Shown piece after piece: positions 1-8,071 of a DNA stretch of 64,000 nucleotides (position 1 is the stretch's first letter; every line of letters begins with the position of its first letter). Location of the stretch: the NCBI RefSeq assembly GCF_000829035.1, contig NZ_AP012541.1, positions 806,001 to 870,000 on the forward strand. Direction: 5' to 3'. Made by a program: the position numbers and the translations under genes. The notes under the pieces are model-generated. The model ran no database searches. It was not told the DNA's origin and saw only the letters and a program-made list of their open reading frames with translations. This stretch comes from Lacticaseibacillus paracasei subsp. paracasei. Its GTDB lineage: Bacteria; Bacillota; Bacilli; Lactobacillales; Lactobacillaceae.

Positions 1-19
1 TTAACTCTGTGGCTTTCAT
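1..19 (-). CDS. 5' end of a leftward gene running off the window
   Basis: An ATG on the minus strand at 17-19 is preceded by a very strong purine-rich ribosome binding site (GGAGGAGGAG, about 22-32), so a leftward gene starts here. Only six codons (M-K-A-T-E-L) are inside the window, which is too little to identify it. It is divergent from the permease gene to the right. Confidence 0.6.
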
Positions 20-59
20 ATCTCCTCCTCCCCCGACTTACTAGCTTTTTCATTCTACA

Positions 60-76
60 ATAAAGCGTTTCCAATT
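60..76 (-). promoter_or_regulatory. possible catabolite-responsive element (cre-like)
   Basis: On the minus strand TTGGAAACGCTTTAT matches the CcpA consensus WTGNAANCGNWNNCW at all but one fixed base. It lies about 45 bp upstream of the leftward start codon at 19, where a cre would act. One mismatch and no visible -35 make this a weak call. Confidence 0.25.
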
Positions 77-459
77 GAATAGCGAACAATCGTTCATGAA
101 TATTTTTTAGGGGAACAGAATGCTTACAACCAAAGGCATATGTTGGGGCAATATTGACAACATTATTTTAGTATTTTTTTCACGATTTTTTTAAGAGTCA
201 CGACATCTTTAAAGGAATAGAAAGGGGCCAGTAGAATGACCTATTGTTAATTGGTGATTCGGTGGTCGGAGAGCGTGTTATTACAAGCATGATTTGAAAA
301 ATGGTATGACAAAAAATGATGATATTTTAATGGCGTGAAGGCAGCTTTAGATATCTTAGAACGGCAATTTTTAAAAAATAATGTTGGCGCCTTCATATGC
401 GATACCATCGGGAAAATAGCGAATTTATAAAGAATAATCAATCTTACATTGATCATGAC
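77..459. other. AT-rich intergenic region without a convincing gene
   Basis: Both strands contain only short open frames without ribosome binding sites. A TTGACA box at 154-159 has no matching -10 at normal spacing. The stretch presumably carries the divergent promoters of the leftward gene and the permease, but none can be assigned with confidence. Confidence 0.4.
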
Positions 460-2115
460 ATGCGTTATATTAAACAAGTCACTTTTTTAGGGAGGTATTC
501 GATAATTTCTTCAAATAGAGAAAATAATAAAATTGGTCTATTTCAGTTAGTTATGCTAGCTTTGGGTTCCTTGATTGGTTCAGGCTGGCTCTTTGGTTCT
601 TGGGAAGCAGCAGCAGTAGCTGGTCCGGCGGCGATTCTGTCTTGGGTGATTGGCGGCTTGATTATTGGCATCATTGCTTATAATTACATTGAGCTTGGGA
701 CCATGTTTCCTGAATCAGGCGGAATGAGCAAATATGCTCAGTACTCGCACGGTTCTTTAGTTGGCTTTATCGCCTCTTGGGCCAACTGGATCTCGCTAGT
801 GACGTTGCTGCCGATTGAAGCAGTGGCTGCCGTGCAATATATGGCATCATGGCCGTGGCAGTGGGCTAGCTTTACGCACGGTTTTTTGGCTGATGGGCGT
901 ATCACATCGCAGGGGTTGCTGGTGGTGTTTGCTTTCATCATTATTTTTACGTTACTTAACTATTGGTCAGTCTCATTACTGACACGATTCACGAGCTTCA
1001 TCTCGATCTTCAAAATTGGGGTGCCTTTGCTGACGATCACGCTGTTGGCACTTTCAAGCTTCCATCCCGGCAATTATGGGCATTCTTTAGCGACCTTCAT
1101 GCCTTATGGGAGCGCACCTATCTTTGCGGCCACTTCAGTTTCTGGGATTATTTTTTCCTTTAACGCGTTTCAAACCGTCATCAACATGGGAAGCGATGTT
1201 AAGAAACCGCAAAAAAATATTGGGCGCGGAATTGCAATTTCGTTACTGATTAGTGCGGTCATTTACATTTTATTGCAAAGCGTTTTTATCACGACAATTT
1301 CGCCGAAGCTATTAGCAGCACATGGTTGGCAAGGGTTGAATCTCAACTCCCCATTTGCTGACTTGGCGATTCTGCTGGGCATTCACTGGTTATCAGTTTT
1401 GTTATATATGGATGCCTTTGTTTCCCCGTTTGGGACTGGCGTTTCATTTGTTGCTTCATCTGGGCGGGCGTTGCAGGCGATGGTCAGCAACAACCATATT
1501 CCCAAATTTCTTGGGAAACTTGATGAAAAGTATGGTACACCACGAGTGGCGATGGTGGTGAATGCGTTGCTTAGCATGGTTATGGTTTCGATTTTTCCAT
1601 CTTGGGGTACGTTAACTAGCGTCATCTCCACGGCAACGTTGATTGCTTACCTGACAGGTCCTATTACGGTCATCTCCTTGCGTGACATGGCCCCAGATTT
1701 TAAGCGGCCAGTGAAGTCGAGCCTCTTGCGGGTGATGGCACCATTGTCATTTGTGCTAACCTCATTAGCGGCTTACTGGGCAAAATGGCCGACAACGGTT
1801 GAAGTGATCGGCGTTATTTTCTTGGGTATTCCTTTCTATTTGTTCTATGAATGGCGATCAGGCTGGGCAAGCACGCTTAAGCAATTGAAGGCGGCAGCTT
1901 GGATGCTGGTATATTTGCTATTCCTGTCACTCATCTCACTTATTGGCAGCAGTGAGTTTAATGGTTTGAATTGGATTCACTATCCTTTAGATTTTGTTGT
2001 CATTATCGTTGGTGCTTTGGGCTTTTATGCTTGGGGAATTAATAGTCACATTTTCTCTAAATATTTCCGACGCGCTGCAAGGGTGAATGACAAAGTTAAA
2101 ATGCCGCGGCAGTAG
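460..2115 (+). CDS. APC-family amino acid permease
   Basis: A polytopic membrane protein with about 12 hydrophobic segments. The first carries a Gly-rich turn (LGSLIGSGWLFG) characteristic of APC-superfamily helix 1, so it is a secondary amino acid transporter of the cytoplasmic membrane. The overall pattern resembles Bacillus YveA (aspartate:proton symporter); that substrate is inference. The start is unclear: the frame is open from an ATG at 397, the next ATG is at 460, and neither has a ribosome binding site, whereas GGGAGGT at 490-496 precedes only ATA/ATT codons at 502/505. The gene stands alone and ends at a good terminator. Confidence 0.8.
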   Translation: MRYIKQVTFLGRYSIISSNRENNKIGLFQLVMLALGSLIGSGWLFGSWEAAAVAGPAAILSWVIGGLIIGIIAYNYIELGTMFPESGGMSKYAQYSHGSLVGFIASWANWISLVTLLPIEAVAAVQYMASWPWQWASFTHGFLADGRITSQGLLVVFAFIIIFTLLNYWSVSLLTRFTSFISIFKIGVPLLTITLLALSSFHPGNYGHSLATFMPYGSAPIFAATSVSGIIFSFNAFQTVINMGSDVKKPQKNIGRGIAISLLISAVIYILLQSVFITTISPKLLAAHGWQGLNLNSPFADLAILLGIHWLSVLLYMDAFVSPFGTGVSFVASSGRALQAMVSNNHIPKFLGKLDEKYGTPRVAMVVNALLSMVMVSIFPSWGTLTSVISTATLIAYLTGPITVISLRDMAPDFKRPVKSSLLRVMAPLSFVLTSLAAYWAKWPTTVEVIGVIFLGIPFYLFYEWRSGWASTLKQLKAAAWMLVYLLFLSLISLIGSSEFNGLNWIHYPLDFVVIIVGALGFYAWGINSHIFSKYFRRAARVNDKVKMPRQ

Positions 2116-2128
2116 CAACTAGTATTAG

Positions 2129-2174
2129 AAAAAACACGTCTCTGGTCAGAAACATGATCATCGACGTGTTTTTT
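2129..2174 (+). terminator. intrinsic terminator of the permease gene
   Basis: Arms AAAAAACACGTC (2129-2140) and GACGTGTTTTTT (2163-2174) form a 12-bp perfect stem with the T-run included in the right arm. The A-run on the left makes it potentially bidirectional. Confidence 0.85.
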
Positions 2175-2339
2175 GGTATGATGGAAGACATTCTGATTCT
2201 TGACCATTGCCGCAGATGCTTTGAGCCGCCGGTGGTGAAGGCTCGTTTGATAAAATGCTAGATGGCATAACTTACGACTTTTGCCTGATGATGGTGTGAT
2301 GGCGACAAGGTAAGATAATTTTAAAGGTTTGAGGGAAAA

Positions 2340-2368
2340 TTGCATTTAGCTATGCCTATCTTTATACT
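2340..2368 (+). promoter_or_regulatory. promoter of the glycolipid operon
   Basis: TTGCAT (2340-2345), a 17-bp spacer and TATACT (2363-2368) form a good sigma-A promoter about 33 bp upstream of the first glycosyltransferase start codon. Confidence 0.7.
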
Positions 2369-2401
2369 TATACTAAACAAATGACGTCTGGAGGGGATTA
2401 G

Positions 2402-3610
2402 GTGAATATCGGGATTTTTACAGATAGCTACTTTCCACAAGTCAGTGGCGTCGCGACGTCCATCAAGACCTTGAAGGACGATCTGGAGCGTAAGGGCCAT
2501 CAGGTTTATATTTTTACAACGACTGATCCGCATGTGCCGGACGACGCCGTTGAACCTAATTTATTCCGATTTACCAGTGTACCGTTTGTCTCATTCACGG
2601 ATCGGCGAATTGCGGTTCGTGGGCTTTTTCATGCTTACGCAGTGGCGAAGGAATTGAACTTGGACATTGTTCATACACAAACTGAATTTTCGATGGGGTA
2701 TATCGGCAAATTTGTCGCCAAGCAGTTGAAAATTCCGACAATCCATACTTATCACACTATGTATGAGGATTATCTGCATTATGTCCTGAATGGTCATTTG
2801 CTGAAGCCTTATCATGTGAAGCAGTTTACGCGGGCGTTTCTTTATCATGTCAGTGGCGTTGTTGCGCCTTCTGAACGCGTTTATGATACGCTGCGGCGAT
2901 ATGGCGTCAAAACTGAGATCAAAATCATTCCAACTGGGGTTGATTTGACTCAGTTTGCCCAGCAAAAAGATCCGCATTTACGTGACAAGCTCGGGTTGGC
3001 GCATGTCCCGGTTTTGGTCTCACTCAGTCGGGTCGCGTATGAAAAGCGAATTGATAAGGTGATCAGTGCCATGCCTAAAATTCTGGAACAGGTGCCCCAA
3101 GCGGTGCTGTTAATTGTTGGCGATGGGCCTGCGCGTGAAGACTTAGAGGCGCAAGTCGCTGAGCTGGGTCTCAAGGAGCATGTCCGATTCACCGGTGAAA
3201 TTGACCATGATGATGTTGGTGACTATTACCGGGTTGGCGATGTGTTTGTATCGGCAAGTGACTCCGAGTCACAGGGGTTAACTTATATCGAAGCGATGGC
3301 GGCGGATCGCAAAGTGGTTGCCTTGACAGGGGATTATACGGATCAACTTTTGGATGATCCGGCGTTAGGGACAACATTTTCAACTGAGACTGAAATGGTG
3401 CATCAGGTCGTGAATTACTTGAAACATCCAAATGCTTACGATGATGCTAAGCCGCGTCAAGAAAAGTTAGCGGCAATTTCTGCAGATCGATTTGGCGATC
3501 GGGTTTTGGATTTCTATCAAGACATTTTGTCACACTATTCGCCTAATGAGGCCGATGAAGCTGCACCATGGACCGATGAAGATTCCAGTAAACGGACCAT
3601 GAAAGGTTAA
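2402..3610 (+). CDS. lafA: GT4 glycosyltransferase, LafA/BgsB-type (diacylglycerol glucosyltransferase)
   Basis: A 402-aa GT-B fold, family GT4 enzyme. The N-terminus (NIGIFTDSYFPQVSGVATSI) is the acceptor-domain signature of 1,2-diacylglycerol 3-glucosyltransferases, and the C-half carries the nucleotide-sugar motif around SASDSESQGLTYIEAMA, the E-x7-E region of GT4. The family adds glucose to diacylglycerol at the inner membrane leaflet to begin the glycolipid anchor of lipoteichoic acid. The start is GTG with GGAGGGG 7 nt upstream. It is followed after 2 nt by a second GT4 gene, the lafA-lafB (bgsB-bgsA) arrangement known from Listeria and Enterococcus. Family and operon are strong; the exact sugar linkage is inference. 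Confidence 0.85.
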   Translation: MNIGIFTDSYFPQVSGVATSIKTLKDDLERKGHQVYIFTTTDPHVPDDAVEPNLFRFTSVPFVSFTDRRIAVRGLFHAYAVAKELNLDIVHTQTEFSMGYIGKFVAKQLKIPTIHTYHTMYEDYLHYVLNGHLLKPYHVKQFTRAFLYHVSGVVAPSERVYDTLRRYGVKTEIKIIPTGVDLTQFAQQKDPHLRDKLGLAHVPVLVSLSRVAYEKRIDKVISAMPKILEQVPQAVLLIVGDGPAREDLEAQVAELGLKEHVRFTGEIDHDDVGDYYRVGDVFVSASDSESQGLTYIEAMAADRKVVALTGDYTDQLLDDPALGTTFSTETEMVHQVVNYLKHPNAYDDAKPRQEKLAAISADRFGDRVLDFYQDILSHYSPNEADEAAPWTDEDSSKRTMKG

Positions 3611-3612
3611 AT

Positions 3613-4641
3613 ATGATTGTTATTAATATGTTTTCCTCTGCCAATAAGGTTGCAGGACAAGGAGTTGGCGCAGTCTACACAGAACTGATGGGCTTGCTGA
3701 AACACGATTTTTCAAATGAATTTGAAGTTAACGTCAATCGTTATACGCGTAGTGACATCAGCCATTATCATACGATTGATCCTAAATTTTATTTATCTAC
3801 TTTCTCCAAAAAACGGGGTCGCAAGATTGGCTTTGTCCACTTTGTGCCGAGTACACTGGATGCGAGTCTGAAGTTGCCGCGAGTGGCGCGGTGGACGCTT
3901 GATAAGTATACGTTGGCTTTTTATAAGCGAATGGATCAGTTAGTGGTGGTGAACCCGAATTTTATTCCTAAGTTAGAAGCTTATGGGATCAGTCGCGACA
4001 AAGTGACTTATATTCCTAATTTCGTATCGCAACGAACGTTTCATCCAGTATCCACTGAAAAGCGGCAGGCTTTGCGACATGCCAATGGCTTTAAACCTGA
4101 TGATTTTGTCATTTTTGGCGCGGGTCAGGTGCAGGATCGTAAGGGTGTCAGCGACTTTATCAAATTAGCAAAACATAATCCTGAATTTCGTTTTGTTTGG
4201 GCAGGTGGTTTCTCTTTTGGCCGCATTACTGAAGGCTACGACCATTTGAAGAAGGCCGTAGCAGAAGCCCCGGCAAACTTGGATTTTACCGGGATTATGC
4301 CACGGGAGACAATGATTGACTATTACAATATGGCCGATGTTTTCTTATTGCCTTCTTATGAAGAGCTGTTCCCAATGTCCGTCCTTGAGGCTTTTGCAAC
4401 GGGAACGCCAGTGATGGTGCGGGATCTTGAGCTGTATCACCAAATCATCACACCTTATGCCATCACGGCTGTTGATGTTGACGATATGCAGTCTCGATTG
4501 CGGGCACTTGCGGATGATCATGATCTTTTGGCAACTTATGCAACTAAGAGTCGACAAGCTGCTGAAGTTTACGATGAAAGCCGACTTGAAAAAGTCTGGC
4601 ACGATTTCTATCTTCATCAAGCTGCACGGGGGAAGCACTAG
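3613..4641 (+). CDS. lafB: GT4 glycosyltransferase, LafB/BgsA-type (glycolipid elongation)
   Basis: A 342-aa GT4 glycosyltransferase with the C-terminal donor site visible (DVFLLPSYEELFPMSVLEAF, with the conserved E-x7-E spacing). It starts 2 nt after the preceding enzyme, so the two are translationally coupled. In related Firmicutes the second enzyme adds another hexose to glucosyl-diacylglycerol, giving the disaccharide anchor on which LtaS builds polyglycerolphosphate. An LtaS homologue is encoded about 3.4 kb downstream. Substrate assignment is by context. Confidence 0.8.
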   Translation: MIVINMFSSANKVAGQGVGAVYTELMGLLKHDFSNEFEVNVNRYTRSDISHYHTIDPKFYLSTFSKKRGRKIGFVHFVPSTLDASLKLPRVARWTLDKYTLAFYKRMDQLVVVNPNFIPKLEAYGISRDKVTYIPNFVSQRTFHPVSTEKRQALRHANGFKPDDFVIFGAGQVQDRKGVSDFIKLAKHNPEFRFVWAGGFSFGRITEGYDHLKKAVAEAPANLDFTGIMPRETMIDYYNMADVFLLPSYEELFPMSVLEAFATGTPVMVRDLELYHQIITPYAITAVDVDDMQSRLRALADDHDLLATYATKSRQAAEVYDESRLEKVWHDFYLHQAARGKH

Positions 4642-4653
4642 CCGAGGAGTTAT

Positions 4654-5667
4654 ATGACACGGAAGAACAAACTGGCTGTCTTAATCATGATTTTGATTGG
4701 CGCCGGTATTTTTATTTATGAAGCTCGTGATCTGAACGGCGCACAATTAATCCACGAACTATTGACGCTTGATCTCAAGTGGCTGCTGGTGGCTTTTTTG
4801 CTCATGTTTGGGTCGTGGATCATTGAAACCTTTGTGGTTCAGATCTTTATTCGAAGTGAAGCTGATGATTTAGACTTTAAAACCGCTTTGCGTGTGCCGT
4901 TGGTTGAACAATTGTTTAATGCAATTACGCCGATGGCTTCTGGTGGTCAGCCAGCCCAATTATTTGCTTTGATGCAAAGTGGCGTTGAAGCTGGCCGGGC
5001 AAGTTCCGTGTTGTTGATGAAGTTTGTCGTGTATCAATTCATGGTCCTGATTAACTTTGTCCTGACACTATTCATCGGGTTTGATCAGGTGTCCAAACAT
5101 TTTGGGGCGCTTGCTTTGTTCATCGTTTTTGGTTTTGTGATTCATGTGGTTGTCATCGTAGGCTTGCTCATGGTGATGTATTACTATAAGTTCACAAAAA
5201 AATTAGTGAATTTGGTGATGATACCGATTGGCTGGTTTGTCAAACCTGAGAAAAAACTTGCCATGCAAAGCAACCTTGATCATAAAATTGACACTTTTTA
5301 CGCAGAGAGTTTGCACTTGAAACGCGAAAAGAAGCGGGTCATCAAGGCTTGCTTGTTGACACTTGTGCAATTGCTGCTTTACTATGCGGTGCCGTACTTT
5401 GTGCTCCTGTCGCTTGGCGTAAGTCATGTTAGTATCGTTGAGGTCATCGTGTTGCACGTGATGATTGTGATGATTGTCAGCCTGTTTCCGATTCCAGGCG
5501 GTGCTGGCGGGGCCGAGTATAGCTTTAAAACCTTGTTTGCGACTTATGTTGCGTCGCCTTCAAAATTGATTCTAGGGATGCTGTTATGGCGGTTCTTGAC
5601 CTATTACCTGGGGATGATCTGCGGCATCATTGCCATGGCATTCCCGCCAAAAAGCAAACGTACGTGA
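4654..5667 (+). CDS. YbhN/UPF0104-family (LPG synthase TM-type) membrane protein
   Basis: A 337-aa protein with about eight membrane segments and the family hallmarks: an early E-Q-x-F-N-A-x-T-P-x-x-x-G-G-Q-P stretch (LVEQLFNAITPMASGGQPAQ) and a late P-x-P-G-G-A-G-G-x-E motif (LFPIPGGAGGAEYSF). This domain is the transmembrane (flippase-like) half of MprF-type proteins; the free-standing form has no established activity. Its place 12 nt behind lafB suggests a role in handling the glycolipid, for example transbilayer movement, which is inference. Confidence 0.75.
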   Translation: MTRKNKLAVLIMILIGAGIFIYEARDLNGAQLIHELLTLDLKWLLVAFLLMFGSWIIETFVVQIFIRSEADDLDFKTALRVPLVEQLFNAITPMASGGQPAQLFALMQSGVEAGRASSVLLMKFVVYQFMVLINFVLTLFIGFDQVSKHFGALALFIVFGFVIHVVVIVGLLMVMYYYKFTKKLVNLVMIPIGWFVKPEKKLAMQSNLDHKIDTFYAESLHLKREKKRVIKACLLTLVQLLLYYAVPYFVLLSLGVSHVSIVEVIVLHVMIVMIVSLFPIPGGAGGAEYSFKTLFATYVASPSKLILGMLLWRFLTYYLGMICGIIAMAFPPKSKRT

Positions 5668-5702
5668 GCGACTGAGAAAAGTCAAAGCTCAGGGAGGGCG
5701 AA

Positions 5703-6056
5703 ATGTCGTCAGCAAGCGAAGAACTGAACCAGTATTGGCCTGCCTTTAGACAAAGCAAACGTTATGCGCCTTTGTTAGGGATCAGAGACGCCGAGATTAA
5801 GCATATCTTGACCGGCATCGTTGAATTGGTGATGGCTCAAAATCAGCATCACATTAAGGCGTGGCAAATCAACGAAATTGCTGTTGCCCTGAGACCTGCT
5901 TTGGAGACTAGCTGGGCCACCCCAAAACAGGAGCAGCGAATTTTGGCACGATATGCTTCGTGGGTGAATATTTTTTTAACATGGCTGGCAGAAGCCGGTA
6001 AGGTCGCATTTACATCGGCAGACGTTGCTGCTGTGATGGCGATACTTTATCCGTAA
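5703..6056 (+). CDS. unknown 117-aa protein of the glycolipid operon
   Basis: A soluble, probably all-helical 117-aa protein with no motif I recognise; it is rich in Trp, Gln and Ala. A clear ribosome binding site (GGGAGGG at 5691-5697) precedes the ATG, and it is the last gene before a strong terminator, so it is probably co-transcribed with the glycosyltransferases. Confidence 0.65.
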   Translation: MSSASEELNQYWPAFRQSKRYAPLLGIRDAEIKHILTGIVELVMAQNQHHIKAWQINEIAVALRPALETSWATPKQEQRILARYASWVNIFLTWLAEAGKVAFTSADVAAVMAILYP

Positions 6057-6075
6057 GCTACATGTCGATAAATAA

Positions 6076-6124
6076 AAAGCGCTTGGTAATCAGACCAATT
6101 TTGATCTGATAACCAAGCGCTTTT
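6076..6124. terminator. bidirectional terminator between convergent genes
   Basis: Near-perfect arms of about 20 nt (AAAAGCGCTTGGTAATCAGA / TCTGATAACCAAGCGCTTTT) with A- and T-runs outside. It serves the operon on the left and the leftward aminotransferase on the right. Confidence 0.9.
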
Positions 6125-6141
6125 ATCTATTGTCTTCAAAA

Positions 6142-7317
6142 CTAGGCGGCTTTATGCGCAGCTATGAATGCTTGTAAACGTTTGACTGCCTCCTTGAGGT
6201 CAGCCATGGAAGCCGCATAGCTGATGCGAATATAACCTTCGCCACCAGGGCCAAACGCGGTACCTGAGATCAGCGCAAGTTTCTGCTCTGTGGCAAGCGA
6301 TTGCGTGAATTGTCGCGAATCAAGCCCCAGTTCGATCGGGATTTTGGCAAAAAGATAGAAGGCGCCATCCGGCCGAGCAACATCGAAGCCCATGTCCAGA
6401 AGCGCCTGATAGACAAAATCGCGGCGCTTGGCATAGGCGGCTTTCATAACCTGTGCATCATCTTGTCCGTTCGTCAAAGCTTCAATGCCAGCGCGTTGTG
6501 CAATGGTGGTTGCCGCGGTGACGAGATACTGGTGCACTTTTTTCGCCTCTGCGATCAAAACTCGCGGACCCATCAAAAAACCGATTCGCCAGCCGGTCAT
6601 GGCATGTGATTTTGACAGACCATTCACGACAAAAGTTCGGTCGTAAGCATAACTGCCCATGGAAACATGTGAGTCACCATAAGTTAGTTCGGAATAGATC
6701 TCATCGCAAATAATATAAAGATCATGTTCAGCAGCAGTTGCGGCAATCGCTTTAACCTCAGACGCACGATAAGTGACGCCAGTCGGATTGCTTGGATAGT
6801 TTAAAATGATGCCTTTTATTTTGGCATCAGGATGAGCAGCAATCGTTGCTTCGATCAGCGCTGGGGTCAAGACAAAGTTGGTTTTGCTAGTGTCCATATA
6901 GATCGGTGTCACATGATTCAACGTAAGCAAAGGGATGTACCCCGGATAAATCGGTGACGGCACCAGCATGGCATCACCTGGATCGCTGATGGTTGTAATG
7001 GCAGTTGCCAAAGCCTCGGTAGCGCCCACGGTGACAAGGATTTCATCTTCAGCAGCGTAATCAGTATCATATTTTGTTTTGAAAAAGTGTTGCGCAGCTT
7101 CCCGCAGTTCTGGATCACCCACCATTCCGGTATAATGAGAATAATTTTCCTGAATAGCTTCAATGCCAGCCTGTTTAACGTGCTCAGGCGTATTGAAATC
7201 GGGTTCACCTAACGTTAACTTCAAAATACCGGGAATCTTGCTGACGCTTTCGTCAAATTGCCGGATTTCACTAACGTCGATGTCGGCTAATTGTTTATTT
7301 AATGGTTGCAACTTCAT
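6142..7317 (-). CDS. class I/II PLP-dependent aminotransferase
   Basis: A 391-aa fold-type I aminotransferase. The substrate-arm region (LTLGEPDFNTPEHV) lies near the N-terminus; the PLP-binding asparagine is in NYPSNPTGVTY; the Asp/Tyr of the cofactor site is in IICDEIYSELTYG; the Schiff-base lysine is in VNGLSKSHAMTGWRIG; and the substrate-carboxylate arginine is in GEGYIRISYA. The family includes PatA/AraT-type aromatic and N-acetyl-diaminopimelate aminotransferases, and the substrate cannot be fixed here. The ATG at 7317 was chosen for AAGGAG 8 nt upstream; a longer open frame to 7383 lacks one. The gene is monocistronic. Confidence 0.85.
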   Translation of the reverse strand: MKLQPLNKQLADIDVSEIRQFDESVSKIPGILKLTLGEPDFNTPEHVKQAGIEAIQENYSHYTGMVGDPELREAAQHFFKTKYDTDYAAEDEILVTVGATEALATAITTISDPGDAMLVPSPIYPGYIPLLTLNHVTPIYMDTSKTNFVLTPALIEATIAAHPDAKIKGIILNYPSNPTGVTYRASEVKAIAATAAEHDLYIICDEIYSELTYGDSHVSMGSYAYDRTFVVNGLSKSHAMTGWRIGFLMGPRVLIAEAKKVHQYLVTAATTIAQRAGIEALTNGQDDAQVMKAAYAKRRDFVYQALLDMGFDVARPDGAFYLFAKIPIELGLDSRQFTQSLATEQKLALISGTAFGPGGEGYIRISYAASMADLKEAVKRLQAFIAAHKAA

Positions 7318-7562
7318 GGGCGATCTCCTTAGTATGTAGGTTGCAAATAGCATAGTCCATTTTCCCTCATAGTTGCAATGCAATAAAACTGCAATTCAAA
7401 GAGAGATTTCTCCCACAGAGGCCGTGGTTTATGCTAAGCTATTTCTTGAAATAGGAAAAATAAACAGCGCGTGATCCCGCCCAGATGAGATTCGATGTGT
7501 CAGTGCCAATAATTGGCATGTTGGCTCGCAAGGTGGTGATCGCGTTTATAGGAGGCCATTTT

Positions 7563-7841
7563 ATGAAACAATCACAGCTCGTGGCCATCATCAAGCGCCT
7601 AGAAGCCATGCAGGCAGGCGATGGCGAGACCCAGTCGCGCCGCTTCGAAAAAAATGGTGATGAAAAGGGCCTCGTGACATACGATCCCAAGACCGAAACT
7701 TATGAACTTGAAGAATTAGGCACTCACCAAACCTTTCAGTTTGATAATATCGATCTTGCAGCCATGGAAATCTATGATTTGATGGATTTTGATGAAGACG
7801 ATGGCACAAGTGACAGCACCAGCGATCAAGCACCAGCTTGA
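7563..7841 (+). CDS. YkuJ-like small protein
   Basis: A 92-aa acidic protein. The pattern (N-terminal LVAIIKRLEAM, central TQSRRFEKNG, then FQFDNIDLAAMEIYDLM) matches the Bacillus YkuJ family (DUF1797), which has a known fold but no clear function. The ATG at 7563 has AGGAGG 7 nt upstream; the open frame reaches back to 7485 without a binding site. The C-terminus has a low-complexity D/S/T tail. Single gene with its own terminator. Confidence 0.75.
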   Translation: MKQSQLVAIIKRLEAMQAGDGETQSRRFEKNGDEKGLVTYDPKTETYELEELGTHQTFQFDNIDLAAMEIYDLMDFDEDDGTSDSTSDQAPA

Positions 7842-7848
7842 TCAACGA

Positions 7849-7879
7849 CAAAAGCGAACTGACAAGGTTCGCTTTTTGT
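7849..7879 (+). terminator. intrinsic terminator after the YkuJ-like gene
   Basis: AAAAGCGAAC / GTTCGCTTTTT hairpin with a short loop and T-run directly after the stop codon. Confidence 0.85.
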
Positions 7880-8030
7880 GTAGCACATGATCAGAAGCGC
7901 TTGGAAATGGTATTCAGTAGCCGTCAAAACCTGATCCGAATTTAAAGGCTTCTTTAAAATCACCATGGATTGGCCCAAATAGGTCCAGAAAGTTTGTCTT
8001 TTTCAAAACAAGCGGTTATCCTAGCGAATG

Positions 8031-8039
8031 TGCTATACT
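8031..8039 (+). promoter_or_regulatory. extended -10 promoter for the LTA synthase gene
   Basis: TGCTATACT at 8031-8039 is an extended -10 (TG-n-TATACT) 33 bp before the start codon. No clear -35 hexamer is seen at 17 bp. Confidence 0.5.
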
Positions 8040-8071
8040 TTTGACATTAAACAATGACTTGGAGGCTCCAC

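Noticed and set aside
247..477. 76-codon minus-strand frame upstream of the permease
   Set aside because: No binding site and no protein-like pattern; intergenic AT-rich DNA.
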